Source: a virus. Taken from it: 64,000 bases of DNA. The notes under the pieces were generated by a model that was not told the DNA's origin, searched no databases, and saw only the letters and a program-made list of their open reading frames with translations. Every line of letters starts with the position of its first letter. The first letter of the stretch is position 1. Below are positions 36,517 to 45,504 of the stretch, piece by piece. The stretch covers positions 42,270-106,269 of IMG/VR virus record IMGVR_UViG_3300043410_001708, one strand, 5' to 3'. A program made the position numbers and the translations under genes.

Positions 36517-38208
36517 TTAAGCTGCACCAACGATTGTCACAAAATCAACACCAGTTCCAATAGCAACAAAATTCAATTGAATGTAGTTGACTGAACGAGC
36601 AGGCTTGATGTAAATATCACCAACAAATTGGTTACTGTCAACAACTTGTTGTGTATTATTTGTTGAATCACATACAACTTTAAAATCTGTGATACCACGG
36701 CGACCTTGAATATCACGTAAGAAAGGAGTTACAAGTGCAACAAATTGTGCTCTTGTGAATTCATCATTCAATTCAAACATTGAATACTTAGCTGCTTGTG
36801 CAATTGATTTTTCAAGTGTGATAAACAATCTACGAACATTGATTCTATCAAATGCAGAAGGTTTGTCCAACAAAGTTTTGTCACCAAATAATACGGTGCC
36901 TTGACCAGGGAAAGAAACAACTGGATTAACACCAAGTTTATATAGTGAATCACGGTATGGTTTAGTTGGATTCCATGACAACTTGATACAATTCTTAATT
37001 GCACCACGATTGAAACCTGCTGGTGAGAACCATGGGTCACGAATGTTGTCTGTGTATACACATAGACCAGCAATATCACCGTTCAATGGGATCCAACGGT
37101 ATGTATTGTTGTATTTGTCAAATTGATATTTCCAACCAGAATCAGCAACAACATAAGAAGATGTTCTGCTTAGCGATGATAACCAGTTTTCGATGTTGGT
37201 TGATTCACTACCACCTTGACTAACAACGTCTGCTCTTCTTGGAGAAATAAATGCAACACAATCTGCTCTACCAATTGCAATATTATCAATTACACTTTGT
37301 TGAACTGTAACACTGTGGTTAGCAGTCAACACCAATGAAATATCAATACCTTCTTTATTTGCAAACAAATCATAAGAGGTAACAATATCACCATCGGCTG
37401 GTGTTGCAGACACACCATTGCCTAGAGACCTTGTTATGTTTGTTGTTGGTCTTGCAAAAGTTCTACCTGCTGCAGGTTCATCCCAAGTTGTATTTGTTGT
37501 TGAATAATCAATTGGATCCATTGAGTAAATATACTTGGAATTATTAAAAATTACTTGTTTATAATAATTTGTAACACCATTGATTGTTGCATCTGAAGCA
37601 GCAGAAACAAAACCAAATGTTTCCAAAACTGTTCCAGCTGAACCAGTAAATAAACCATTTTCGTCAATAACAACAATGTGCATTTCGTCATCGGCTCCAG
37701 CAACAGAATCTGCATAATCAGATGTTTTTGGTGCTGATGTAAAATAGTTTTTGTATGCCCATGTAGAGAATGTTGATGTATTCGCACAAACAGAAACTGC
37801 TAAAGAATTTCCTAAAGTACCAGCGTATCTTGCTGCCCAAGGACCATAAGAATTCGAATTGCCTTGTCTAAGGTAAGTAGCTTCATAAACGTCTTCGTTT
37901 TTAATTGATACTGAATCACCTGTACCATCAACTGCGTTTCTTGCGGCTGAACCAACAGCTCTAACAACACTTAAGTTGTTTCCGTATGACAAAAAGTTTG
38001 CACAAGTGAAAAAAGATTCTGCTGTACTAGAATCTGGTTTACCGAATGTGTTGATAAGGGATATTTCACTATCGATTATTTTTATTTTATCTGCTGGACC
38101 CCATTGAAATGTTCCAGCAAATGCACCGGCCGTTGTTTGTAGTGCTGGTACAACTGTTGTTGCATCCACTTCAGCTACATTTACGCCTGGAGAGATTTGA
38201 AATGCCAT
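36517..38208 (-). CDS. 18: contractile tail sheath protein, gp18-like
   Basis: 563 aa. MAFQISPGVNVAEVDATTVVPALQTTAGAFAGTFQWGPADK and the C-terminal RDIQGRRGITDFKVVCDSTNN are typical sheath sequences. It forms the contractile outer tail. The CATAAATA late promoter is at 38257-38264. Confidence 0.95.
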   Translation of the reverse strand: MAFQISPGVNVAEVDATTVVPALQTTAGAFAGTFQWGPADKIKIIDSEISLINTFGKPDSSTAESFFTCANFLSYGNNLSVVRAVGSAARNAVDGTGDSVSIKNEDVYEATYLRQGNSNSYGPWAARYAGTLGNSLAVSVCANTSTFSTWAYKNYFTSAPKTSDYADSVAGADDEMHIVVIDENGLFTGSAGTVLETFGFVSAASDATINGVTNYYKQVIFNNSKYIYSMDPIDYSTTNTTWDEPAAGRTFARPTTNITRSLGNGVSATPADGDIVTSYDLFANKEGIDISLVLTANHSVTVQQSVIDNIAIGRADCVAFISPRRADVVSQGGSESTNIENWLSSLSRTSSYVVADSGWKYQFDKYNNTYRWIPLNGDIAGLCVYTDNIRDPWFSPAGFNRGAIKNCIKLSWNPTKPYRDSLYKLGVNPVVSFPGQGTVLFGDKTLLDKPSAFDRINVRRLFITLEKSIAQAAKYSMFELNDEFTRAQFVALVTPFLRDIQGRRGITDFKVVCDSTNNTQQVVDSNQFVGDIYIKPARSVNYIQLNFVAIGTGVDFVTIVGAA

Positions 38209-38256
38209 TTTATTCTCCTTGAATTATTATGTTCTTTTGGCAAAATACCATAAGAG

Positions 38257-38264
38257 TATTTATG
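38257..38264 (-). promoter_or_regulatory. late promoter, CATAAATA
   Basis: CATAAATACTC on the minus strand, about 50 bases ahead of gp18 and just before the gp17 stop. Confidence 0.6.
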
Positions 38265-38275
38265 AAAGGCTGGTT

Positions 38276-39964
38276 TTATAACCTTTCCAATCTGTTTCTC
38301 ATAAACTTCGCATACGTTTCTCCACCGTCTGCAAGTTCCCACAAATCACCACCCATAATTTCAAAATCGTGTTCCAAGCCGTCCTCAATGATTGGTGCTG
38401 GCAGAACGTCATCATCCATTTGGTTCATATTTTCTAATTGAATCTGTTTACGTATGTCATGGTTAACAATTTCTTTAAAATATTGTTGAGTTGTTACCCA
38501 TGAAAACATAACCAAAGACATAACCATATCATCATTTGCACCTTCTTCCGCACTAAAAGAGTTCTTTTGCTGAATAAAAGTGGTCAATTCCGAATAAGTA
38601 TCAAAATCTTGAATTTGTAATTTGTCACCTTCAATTAAAGTTTTTAGGTTTGAACACCCAATTGCCTTAACTTGTGGCGACATTTTCAGTCCCATTTGAA
38701 CACCACGGGCAAAACCAGCCGATAATTGCTGTGGTTTCTTATTACCTGTATATATTTTCCACAAGTTTTCATATTCAAAATCTGCATGTAATGAGTCGGC
38801 CACCTGTGGATTGTTATTAATTTCTACCAAAACATATGCATCATTATAATACCTGGCTGTATTGTAGATGACTGTTGGGAAAAGAATTGGTGTAATTGAC
38901 GAACTCTTATATGTTGCCACTTGTTTATATGGTGTCTGAGAGATATCAATTACAGAGAATGCTGAACTGTCAAGGTTTTTACCCTCCGAAACGTCAACCG
39001 TAATTGCATATAGGTGGTCCGATTTAGAATCATTCACACCTTCTTTAACCGGATGTTCATATATCTTCAACAAGTCGTGGTTTGCAATCGGGTCAATGTA
39101 TACCAGTTGTTGTAATTTGTAACCAGAAATTAGTGTGTTAGAGGAACCTAAAAACTCTGTTTCAAATTCTTGTGCAAACTGTCGTTCAGAAGTATTTCGA
39201 ATCGTTTCTTCTTTCCATTTTTCATCACGACCTGGTACATGTGACCAATGAATTTCAAAACTTACATAATTATTTTTCTTATTGATTGAGTCCATCCACA
39301 ACTTGTAGAATAGATTCATACCGTTTGGTGTAGACACAATAATAATCTTTGTCTTTTTACCTGATGAAATTACAGGGTAAACAGAGTTAAAGAATTCTTC
39401 CGCAATATTGTTTGGAACGAAAGCAAATTCATCCAAGAATACGATATTGAAAGAACCTCCACGAATTGCAGAACTTGATGTGGATGCTGCAACAATCTTA
39501 GAACCGTTCTCCAATTCAACGTTACCTTTGTTCCAGGTGACAATACCTTGTTGTAACCACATAGGTAAGTTTTCGTATGCGAGTTGGTACTTAGATAAAA
39601 TATCTCTTGCAAGAGAACCTTTGTTGGCCAAAACAGCACAATTCTGGCTGTCTGTAAAGATGGTTGCCCATAACATATAGGCAACTGTAGTGGTTGTTTT
39701 ACCAACCTGTCGAGGACATTTAGTGATAACGAAACGATTGTCCTTGAAAAGTTTCAACATCTTTTCTTGGAATGGCCACATCTTAAAGTTGATTAGACCT
39801 TCGTCAACGTTAACAATCTTTACATAATTCTTTGCAAAATAAACAGGGTCTTTGGCACACTTGATGTATTCATCAATCTGTTCTTGTGTGTATTCTACCT
39901 TGACGCCTGCCTTTTTAAGTAACGGATTGTCACGATAGGCTTCGCCGGTTCTTAAATCACTCAT
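38276..39964 (-). CDS. 17: terminase large subunit, gp17-like
   Basis: 562 aa packaging motor. Walker A CPRQVGKTT, Walker B FNIVFLDEFAF and the nuclease residues in ITVDVSEG and GANDDMVMSL are visible. It packages DNA into the head with gp16 and gp20. The start overlaps the gp16 stop. Confidence 0.96.
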   Translation of the reverse strand: MSDLRTGEAYRDNPLLKKAGVKVEYTQEQIDEYIKCAKDPVYFAKNYVKIVNVDEGLINFKMWPFQEKMLKLFKDNRFVITKCPRQVGKTTTTVAYMLWATIFTDSQNCAVLANKGSLARDILSKYQLAYENLPMWLQQGIVTWNKGNVELENGSKIVAASTSSSAIRGGSFNIVFLDEFAFVPNNIAEEFFNSVYPVISSGKKTKIIIVSTPNGMNLFYKLWMDSINKKNNYVSFEIHWSHVPGRDEKWKEETIRNTSERQFAQEFETEFLGSSNTLISGYKLQQLVYIDPIANHDLLKIYEHPVKEGVNDSKSDHLYAITVDVSEGKNLDSSAFSVIDISQTPYKQVATYKSSSITPILFPTVIYNTARYYNDAYVLVEINNNPQVADSLHADFEYENLWKIYTGNKKPQQLSAGFARGVQMGLKMSPQVKAIGCSNLKTLIEGDKLQIQDFDTYSELTTFIQQKNSFSAEEGANDDMVMSLVMFSWVTTQQYFKEIVNHDIRKQIQLENMNQMDDDVLPAPIIEDGLEHDFEIMGGDLWELADGGETYAKFMRNRLERL

Positions 39965-40374
39965 TCTTTACCTTTGAGTAATTTATTTAATTCTGCGGTT
40001 GAACCAACAAAAATGGCTTTGTCAATCTTGGTATCACCATCTTTAGGTTTACCGTCCATTGTACGCATTTGTTTTTGTACTGCAAGAAGTTCTTTGTTTG
40101 CATCAACCACATTCTTTAACAGTGTACCATAAACTTCAAATGCCCTAGGATGTTGACCTGCTTTGGCAATTTGTAGTATTTCTTCCATGGCTTCTTTGCC
40201 TTGGTCAATTAGGTCTTGCAGATTATCTTTTGTTTGTTGATATGCGTCATTCAAATCATTTTTTAAATCTGGCCCATCTTCTGATGGCGCAACCACCGGT
40301 ACTAAAGGTTTAACCTCCTGTTCTACCGGTGTTACATCAAATAATTTTTCCATGTTTTTGTCAAATGTACTCAT
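39961..40374 (-). CDS. 16: terminase small subunit, gp16-like
   Basis: 137 aa helical protein with MSTFDKNMEKLFDVTP, then NDLNDAYQQTKDNLQDLIDQGKEAMEEILQIAKAGQHPRAFEVYGTLLKN. The position directly upstream of gp17 (ATGA overlap) and the predicted helical layout fit gp16, the DNA-recognition partner of the packaging motor. Confidence 0.8.
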   Translation of the reverse strand: MSTFDKNMEKLFDVTPVEQEVKPLVPVVAPSEDGPDLKNDLNDAYQQTKDNLQDLIDQGKEAMEEILQIAKAGQHPRAFEVYGTLLKNVVDANKELLAVQKQMRTMDGKPKDGDTKIDKAIFVGSTAELNKLLKGKE

Positions 40375-40388
40375 AGTTTTTATTTATT

Positions 40389-42353
40389 TTAGTCAAATAC
40401 ACTGTGTGGAAGATTCCAACATCCGTTTGTAAATATTAAAGTCAAAACAGCAAATGCTTGATTTCCTCTAAATGGTAACCACCAAGATGCCTGACCTTCA
40501 TATATGTAACCATTACCATCAGACCAACGTGCATTTGCAATTGTCATGCTTGTATATTCATTACCAGCAAAAGGACTAGATGGAACAATATACATGATTT
40601 GACCTTCAACACCATCAGATAAATGATATTGATTCGGTCCGTTACTACTTTGTGGTGTCAATTTATTAACAGAGACAGTTAAATCTAATTCAAATGGATC
40701 AGTTTCATTCCATTCTGCACTAGCTGTTCTGGTGGTTATTGAACCAACATTTGCAACACCTTTGCCACTAAATTCTATAGCCAAATCTGAACCAGAAGAA
40801 GGTATCACTACAGTACCGTTGGAATTAAAATTCCAATTTTGTGTAAACACATTTAACGTCTGTTCATTTTCAGGACTTGGGTTTTGATATAAAACAACAT
40901 TCATTGTGTATGCATAATTGGTATTTTCTGCAATCGTTAATGTTGTATTGCCTGAACCAACTGTTGAACTTGTTGAAGTTCTGGCTTCTGGTACAGTAAC
41001 ATATGTAAAATCACCCCATGATGTTGATTCTGCACCAAAATAAGTGCCAGACAAATTACCATCTATAGGCAATTGAAATACTGTTGTAATTGCTGCATTG
41101 CTTTGTGGAAAACTATAACCTGTTCCAACAATAAAATTGCCTCTAATATCTATTTCATGTGGTGTTGGTGTTGATGAGCCAGCACCAAGAATTTGAAGTG
41201 CATTGGCCCATGCAATAGAACCATCATCCGCATCTATCTTATAAACACAGAAACCATTTTGTTCATTTGATACTTGACCGTGGCCCATTGCATATAGATA
41301 ACCATTACTATATTTTATGGTTACTATTTCTGGATTATTTCCAACACCAAGAATTTCTTTTTCCCAAACTAATGAATTATCTGGTTCAAATTTGTAAATG
41401 TTTGTGCTTGTTGCTGCATACCAATTGTTTGATGAATCATAACTCAAAGAAACTATTGTATCATCATTATCATTTACTTTGTTTGACCACTGATAAACAC
41501 CTTCTGTATCAAACTTATGCACAAAACCATTATCAGAACCAACGTAAATACCACCTCTATTTGGCAACGCAATCACTGCCTCTGCATTTGGAATGTCTGC
41601 ATTAAAATGTGTGAAATATAATTCACCAGTTATATCTAAACCTGTGATTAAGTTGTGACCGCCAACATAGTAAGGAAATTCTTCATCATCAACAACAATA
41701 CCGTATGAATCAACTGAATCTGAAACTAATGTGCTCCATACATTTTGACCAAGATAATTAAATTTTGTAACAAGTGTTGAATTGTCATCTGGTATATTTG
41801 TCAATAAATACACGTTGTTATTTGCATCAACAGCAACACCAGCAGAATAACTATCCAATAAAACACTATCCACATTTGCGGCTGGTACCGATTTTCTCCA
41901 GTAAATATTTCCGTATGGATCAAATTTAATAAGGGTTGATTGTACCAAATTTGTGACGGTATTTGGTGTTGTCATTGAAACTAAAATGTTATTTTCACTA
42001 TCATAAGCAACACCACTTGGCCATGAATAACCATTTTGTGAAAGTGTTTCACCAAATAACATACCCCATGCTTTACGACTATAATGGTCATTAGCAATTT
42101 GTACTTCCGTATTGCTATACATTATAGTTTTATCAAACAAAATGTTACCTAATGATGCAGTGTTTGCTTTGTTAAAGGCATTTTGTGCTAGATTTTGGTT
42201 GGTTTCATAATAAGTATTAGATGTATTAGCATTGTTTGAGACTGCGGTATACAGCTCGGTGAAATTACTATTTGTTTTGATAAAGGCGCCTCTTAACGTA
42301 TCGCCTTTACCATCGTTTGCTCTAATACCAATATTGATAGTTTGTTTAGACAT
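40389..42353 (-). CDS. large virion protein with beta-propeller-like repeats
   Basis: 654 aa. Residues about 1-40 (INIGIRANDGKGDTLRGAFIKTNSNFTELY) are a module shared by many fibre-type proteins of T4-like aquatic phages. About residues 100-430 hold repeats such as SGVAYDSENNILVS, AGVAVDANNNVYLLT and WSNKVNDNDDTIVSLSYD, as in beta-propellers. The C-terminal part is beta-rich. It sits between gp15 and gp16, an unusual place. A virion surface or decoration role is inferred. Confidence 0.68.
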   Translation of the reverse strand: MSKQTINIGIRANDGKGDTLRGAFIKTNSNFTELYTAVSNNANTSNTYYETNQNLAQNAFNKANTASLGNILFDKTIMYSNTEVQIANDHYSRKAWGMLFGETLSQNGYSWPSGVAYDSENNILVSMTTPNTVTNLVQSTLIKFDPYGNIYWRKSVPAANVDSVLLDSYSAGVAVDANNNVYLLTNIPDDNSTLVTKFNYLGQNVWSTLVSDSVDSYGIVVDDEEFPYYVGGHNLITGLDITGELYFTHFNADIPNAEAVIALPNRGGIYVGSDNGFVHKFDTEGVYQWSNKVNDNDDTIVSLSYDSSNNWYAATSTNIYKFEPDNSLVWEKEILGVGNNPEIVTIKYSNGYLYAMGHGQVSNEQNGFCVYKIDADDGSIAWANALQILGAGSSTPTPHEIDIRGNFIVGTGYSFPQSNAAITTVFQLPIDGNLSGTYFGAESTSWGDFTYVTVPEARTSTSSTVGSGNTTLTIAENTNYAYTMNVVLYQNPSPENEQTLNVFTQNWNFNSNGTVVIPSSGSDLAIEFSGKGVANVGSITTRTASAEWNETDPFELDLTVSVNKLTPQSSNGPNQYHLSDGVEGQIMYIVPSSPFAGNEYTSMTIANARWSDGNGYIYEGQASWWLPFRGNQAFAVLTLIFTNGCWNLPHSVFD

Positions 42354-42373
42354 TTATTTCTCTCATTTGAAGT

Positions 42374-43393
42374 TTATTGGTTTGCTGCCTTGTTAATTGT
42401 CAAGACTTCATTTAATGTGTTATCAGCCATGGCTTCAACTTTATCAACAGTCATAAAGTCGATATCTGTAGAAACTCTACCAACAGAATCAACTTCAACA
42501 AATTTCAATGGGTTCAAGTTATAAGAAGTGAAGTTATAATTTGCTAAAGTATTAACACCGTATATAGGTTTATCGGACACAAAGTTTCCTGTTAGTTGTT
42601 TTAATCTTAGAATGTTGTCTGTGAATTGGACAACAATACCTGTTGCTGTTGTATCATCTGATGTATATCCCTGATATACCGTTTCACCAACTTTATAGGT
42701 ACCAAATCCGGAATCTAAATTCAAATAAAATTCGACAATATCTGTGTCTGTTATCAAATTGTAAACAGAAACAAATGCACGATTGATAACACCAGTTTCG
42801 GTTGTTTTTCCAAAAACAAAACCTTTGACTGTAAAATTCAAAGTCCAGATTATCATTCTGGTTTCTTTTTCTCTACCACCTTCATATGTTATTTCATGTG
42901 AAGTTGAATTTAAAATAACAGGTATTTCTTTAATGATACCCATTTCAGGAATTAAATTTAATTTAATTGTATAATCTGGTGTAAAATATGGTAATATGTG
43001 CTCAATGATTTGTGTACCATCTTCGATGTTTCTTACATAAATGTATAAATTGAAATCAAAATTGTATGGTACAGGATTATATTGTGCAATAACTCCAGTT
43101 GCTACATTTGTTCCTGCAAAATTTTTGATATTTGTATTTTGTTTTCTGCTAGAATCATATGTCAATCCTGCCATTTCAAATGACATTCTTGGTAAAGTTG
43201 TTTGAACTTTTTTATCTAAATTCAAATCTTCTTCTAAACGCATAACATATCGTTCTTTGCTTGCATATGCAATAGGAACAATAAATCTTTCAGATTCAGT
43301 ATTGTCTGGTTTGAATCGATATAGTGTTATGTTGTCAAAAAGATTGCCAAATCCAACAACTAATTTTCTGATGACACGGTTATATGTTGACAT
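42374..43393 (-). CDS. 15: tail completion/sheath stabiliser, gp15-like
   Basis: 339 aa. MSTYNRVIRKLVVGFGNLFDNITLYRF is the typical opening of gp15 of T4-like aquatic phages, and YDVERYVMRLEEDLNLDKKVQTTLPRMSFEMAGLTYDSSRK-like text follows (ERYVMRLEEDL seen). The order gp13, gp14, gp15 agrees. Confidence 0.82.
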   Translation of the reverse strand: MSTYNRVIRKLVVGFGNLFDNITLYRFKPDNTESERFIVPIAYASKERYVMRLEEDLNLDKKVQTTLPRMSFEMAGLTYDSSRKQNTNIKNFAGTNVATGVIAQYNPVPYNFDFNLYIYVRNIEDGTQIIEHILPYFTPDYTIKLNLIPEMGIIKEIPVILNSTSHEITYEGGREKETRMIIWTLNFTVKGFVFGKTTETGVINRAFVSVYNLITDTDIVEFYLNLDSGFGTYKVGETVYQGYTSDDTTATGIVVQFTDNILRLKQLTGNFVSDKPIYGVNTLANYNFTSYNLNPLKFVEVDSVGRVSTDIDFMTVDKVEAMADNTLNEVLTINKAANQ

Positions 43394-44274
43394 TATATTT
43401 TTCCAAACGGATTAATTTCTGTAAAATCTATAATATTATCAGCCGAGTCGGACAAATATTCATTGTCATAAGCTTCATTCATGGTACTATCTTTTAATGG
43501 AATGTAAGATGACAAATAATAAGATGCATTACTTGTTGCACCAATGATTGCAACATTGTCCACAAATTCACCAGCAACATTTGTTACTTTCAATATGTCG
43601 TCAACTGTATTCCAAGATTGTACCATTGCAACGACAGTAGCATTTGCTTCTGTACCATCAGGTGATTGAAATACAATTTCTCTGGCTTCATATGTTCCTG
43701 TACCAATACCTGTGTTCAAATCAATTGTATAACTTGATTGAATCATTACATCATCAATATCTTCCACACCAGTATCGATAACTTCTTGTGAGTACTTGAA
43801 TTTCTCTAGTTCCAATTCATAGAAATAAGGAATCTTTCTACCCAACATAAAGAAGTCTTTGGTCTGGTTTGTGAATTTAATCTCAAACAATTCACCAGTA
43901 CCATTTAAGAATGGCACATAGACCAAATCACCTTCTCTTGGTCTATTGAATTTATCTTGTGGTACTCTTTGTGAGAAAGAACGTTTCGACAAAATGATGT
44001 TGACATTATTTTTAATCTCAAGTCCAAACTTTGAGAAGAATTCTCTTTCACCACCATACTCCATTGAACTGGATAGGTAAAATTCAATTGGAAATGCTGA
44101 ACTGAATTTCTTAATTGGATCTTCACCGTAAAGAATGTCTCTATCTTCTTCGTTTTCAATAGGTAAATAATAGGCATCAAAGCCCATAATCTTAATTGAT
44201 TCAACAATTAAGTCCTCAATTACTCTCTGCTCAGCAAGAGAGTTATAATTGTTGAAGTAGACACTGGTTGCCAT
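43393..44274 (-). CDS. 14: neck protein, gp14-like
   Basis: 293 aa. MATSVYFNNYNSLAEQRVIEDLIVESIKIMGFDAYYLP and REGDLVYVPFLNGTGELFEIKF are typical neck-protein sequences. It joins head and tail with gp13. The start lies one base after the gp13 stop and the end overlaps the gp15 start. Confidence 0.88.
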   Translation of the reverse strand: MATSVYFNNYNSLAEQRVIEDLIVESIKIMGFDAYYLPIENEEDRDILYGEDPIKKFSSAFPIEFYLSSSMEYGGEREFFSKFGLEIKNNVNIILSKRSFSQRVPQDKFNRPREGDLVYVPFLNGTGELFEIKFTNQTKDFFMLGRKIPYFYELELEKFKYSQEVIDTGVEDIDDVMIQSSYTIDLNTGIGTGTYEAREIVFQSPDGTEANATVVAMVQSWNTVDDILKVTNVAGEFVDNVAIIGATSNASYYLSSYIPLKDSTMNEAYDNEYLSDSADNIIDFTEINPFGKI

Positions 44275-44275
44275 A

Positions 44276-45052
44276 TTAGTTCATAAACATTTCTAGTGGT
44301 GCACCGTACTTGTCACCGATTTCTGCGTGAAGTGCATCAATTTCTTCTTTTGCTTCGGCATAAATTTTATCACCATTCAACATAACACCACCAGGTAATT
44401 GAATGCCACTAAACTTTTTAAGGTTGTTGCCCCAAGAACGTTTAATAAGTGCTGTCGCATATTCTTTTAACCAACGGTCATTCCAAGCCTGTGTATAAAC
44501 ATCCGGATCAATCACCGCATAACATTCTGCAATAACTGTTGTACCAACTGGTGCTTCGCTGTGACCCCAAGCCCAATCAATATACAGTCTTTGCATGTGT
44601 CTTTGGAATCTAATAGGCACTTCACCAGAGAATAATTGTTCCAACATACGCAAATGTTGTAATGTCATGGTATAATTGATGTATGATGCAGATGTAAAAT
44701 CATACAATTCATTTAAACGTAGTTGATATCTCAAATCAAACATATTGACTTGAGATTGTGAATCAGAAATAGGAAATATTCTGGTAATACCAGCAATTTG
44801 TAATGCGTTGTTTGATGAATCTACTGCTTCTGATAGGTCCAAATATCTATTATCAACGTCCGTTTGGTCTAATTTTTTGATGTAATATACTTTTTGTAGG
44901 CCATCAAAATGATAATCTTGCCAGTATTGTAGTGCATCATCAATACGGTCTTCTACCTGGTCGTCATCAACGTTGATTTCGATTACTGGAAATCCTAGTC
45001 TACGCAGGCAATATTCTTTGAATGCCGTTCTTGTTGTGATTGTTTGCGCCAT
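44276..45052 (-). CDS. 13: neck protein, gp13-like
   Basis: 258 aa. TRTAFKEYCLRRLGFPVIEINVDDDQVEDRIDDALQYWQDYHFDG and LAWGHSEAPVG-type text (YIDWAWGHSEAPVGTTV) are typical of the T4-like neck protein gp13. A CATAAATA late promoter precedes it (45071-45078). Confidence 0.88.
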   Translation of the reverse strand: MAQTITTRTAFKEYCLRRLGFPVIEINVDDDQVEDRIDDALQYWQDYHFDGLQKVYYIKKLDQTDVDNRYLDLSEAVDSSNNALQIAGITRIFPISDSQSQVNMFDLRYQLRLNELYDFTSASYINYTMTLQHLRMLEQLFSGEVPIRFQRHMQRLYIDWAWGHSEAPVGTTVIAECYAVIDPDVYTQAWNDRWLKEYATALIKRSWGNNLKKFSGIQLPGGVMLNGDKIYAEAKEEIDALHAEIGDKYGAPLEMFMN

Positions 45053-45070
45053 TATATCCCCCTATAGGGA

Positions 45071-45078
45071 TATTTATG
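45071..45078 (-). promoter_or_regulatory. late promoter, CATAAATA
   Basis: CATAAATATCCC on the minus strand, about 19 bases before gp13. Confidence 0.65.
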
Positions 45079-45487
45079 CTTCTGATTCCGTTGGCTCTAC
45101 GTATTCTACCCAAGAAAGTGTTTCTTCATTCCAGGTCCAGTAACCTTCTAATGGATATGGTACTGGTGGTATCAAATCGTGATTAATTTCATCTACTGTC
45201 CATGATGGATAAGGATTTGATGCAATCAAAGCATCTATCATTTCCTTTCTTTTTTCGTCTGAAATTTTATTGACAGTCCATACATCATAACAAATACCAT
45301 CAATTATTTTATATTCGGGTCCTTCAACCACTTCATCCCATTTAATAACTGGTTGTTCCACACGAACAAACTTACAATAATCTGGTGAATTGTCTAAGTC
45401 TATTTCAGGATAAACCATTTTCAAATTTGATTCAAACAAAGGATGATTTTTTGGTTCACCATTTTCAAGTTGTATGTATAAATTCAT
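45074..45487 (-). CDS. putative tail-fibre assembly-type protein, 137 aa
   Basis: MNLYIQLENGEPKNHPLFESNLKMVYPEIDLDNSP... ends with a Trp-rich acidic part (WTWNEETLSWVEYVEPTESEA). Such sequences often occur next to tail fibre genes and resemble fibre assembly chaperones. It follows directly downstream of the Gly-rich adhesin gene. Confidence 0.6.
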   Translation of the reverse strand: MNLYIQLENGEPKNHPLFESNLKMVYPEIDLDNSPDYCKFVRVEQPVIKWDEVVEGPEYKIIDGICYDVWTVNKISDEKRKEMIDALIASNPYPSWTVDEINHDLIPPVPYPLEGYWTWNEETLSWVEYVEPTESEA

Positions 45488-45504
45488 TTCATTAACTCCT
45501 CAAA

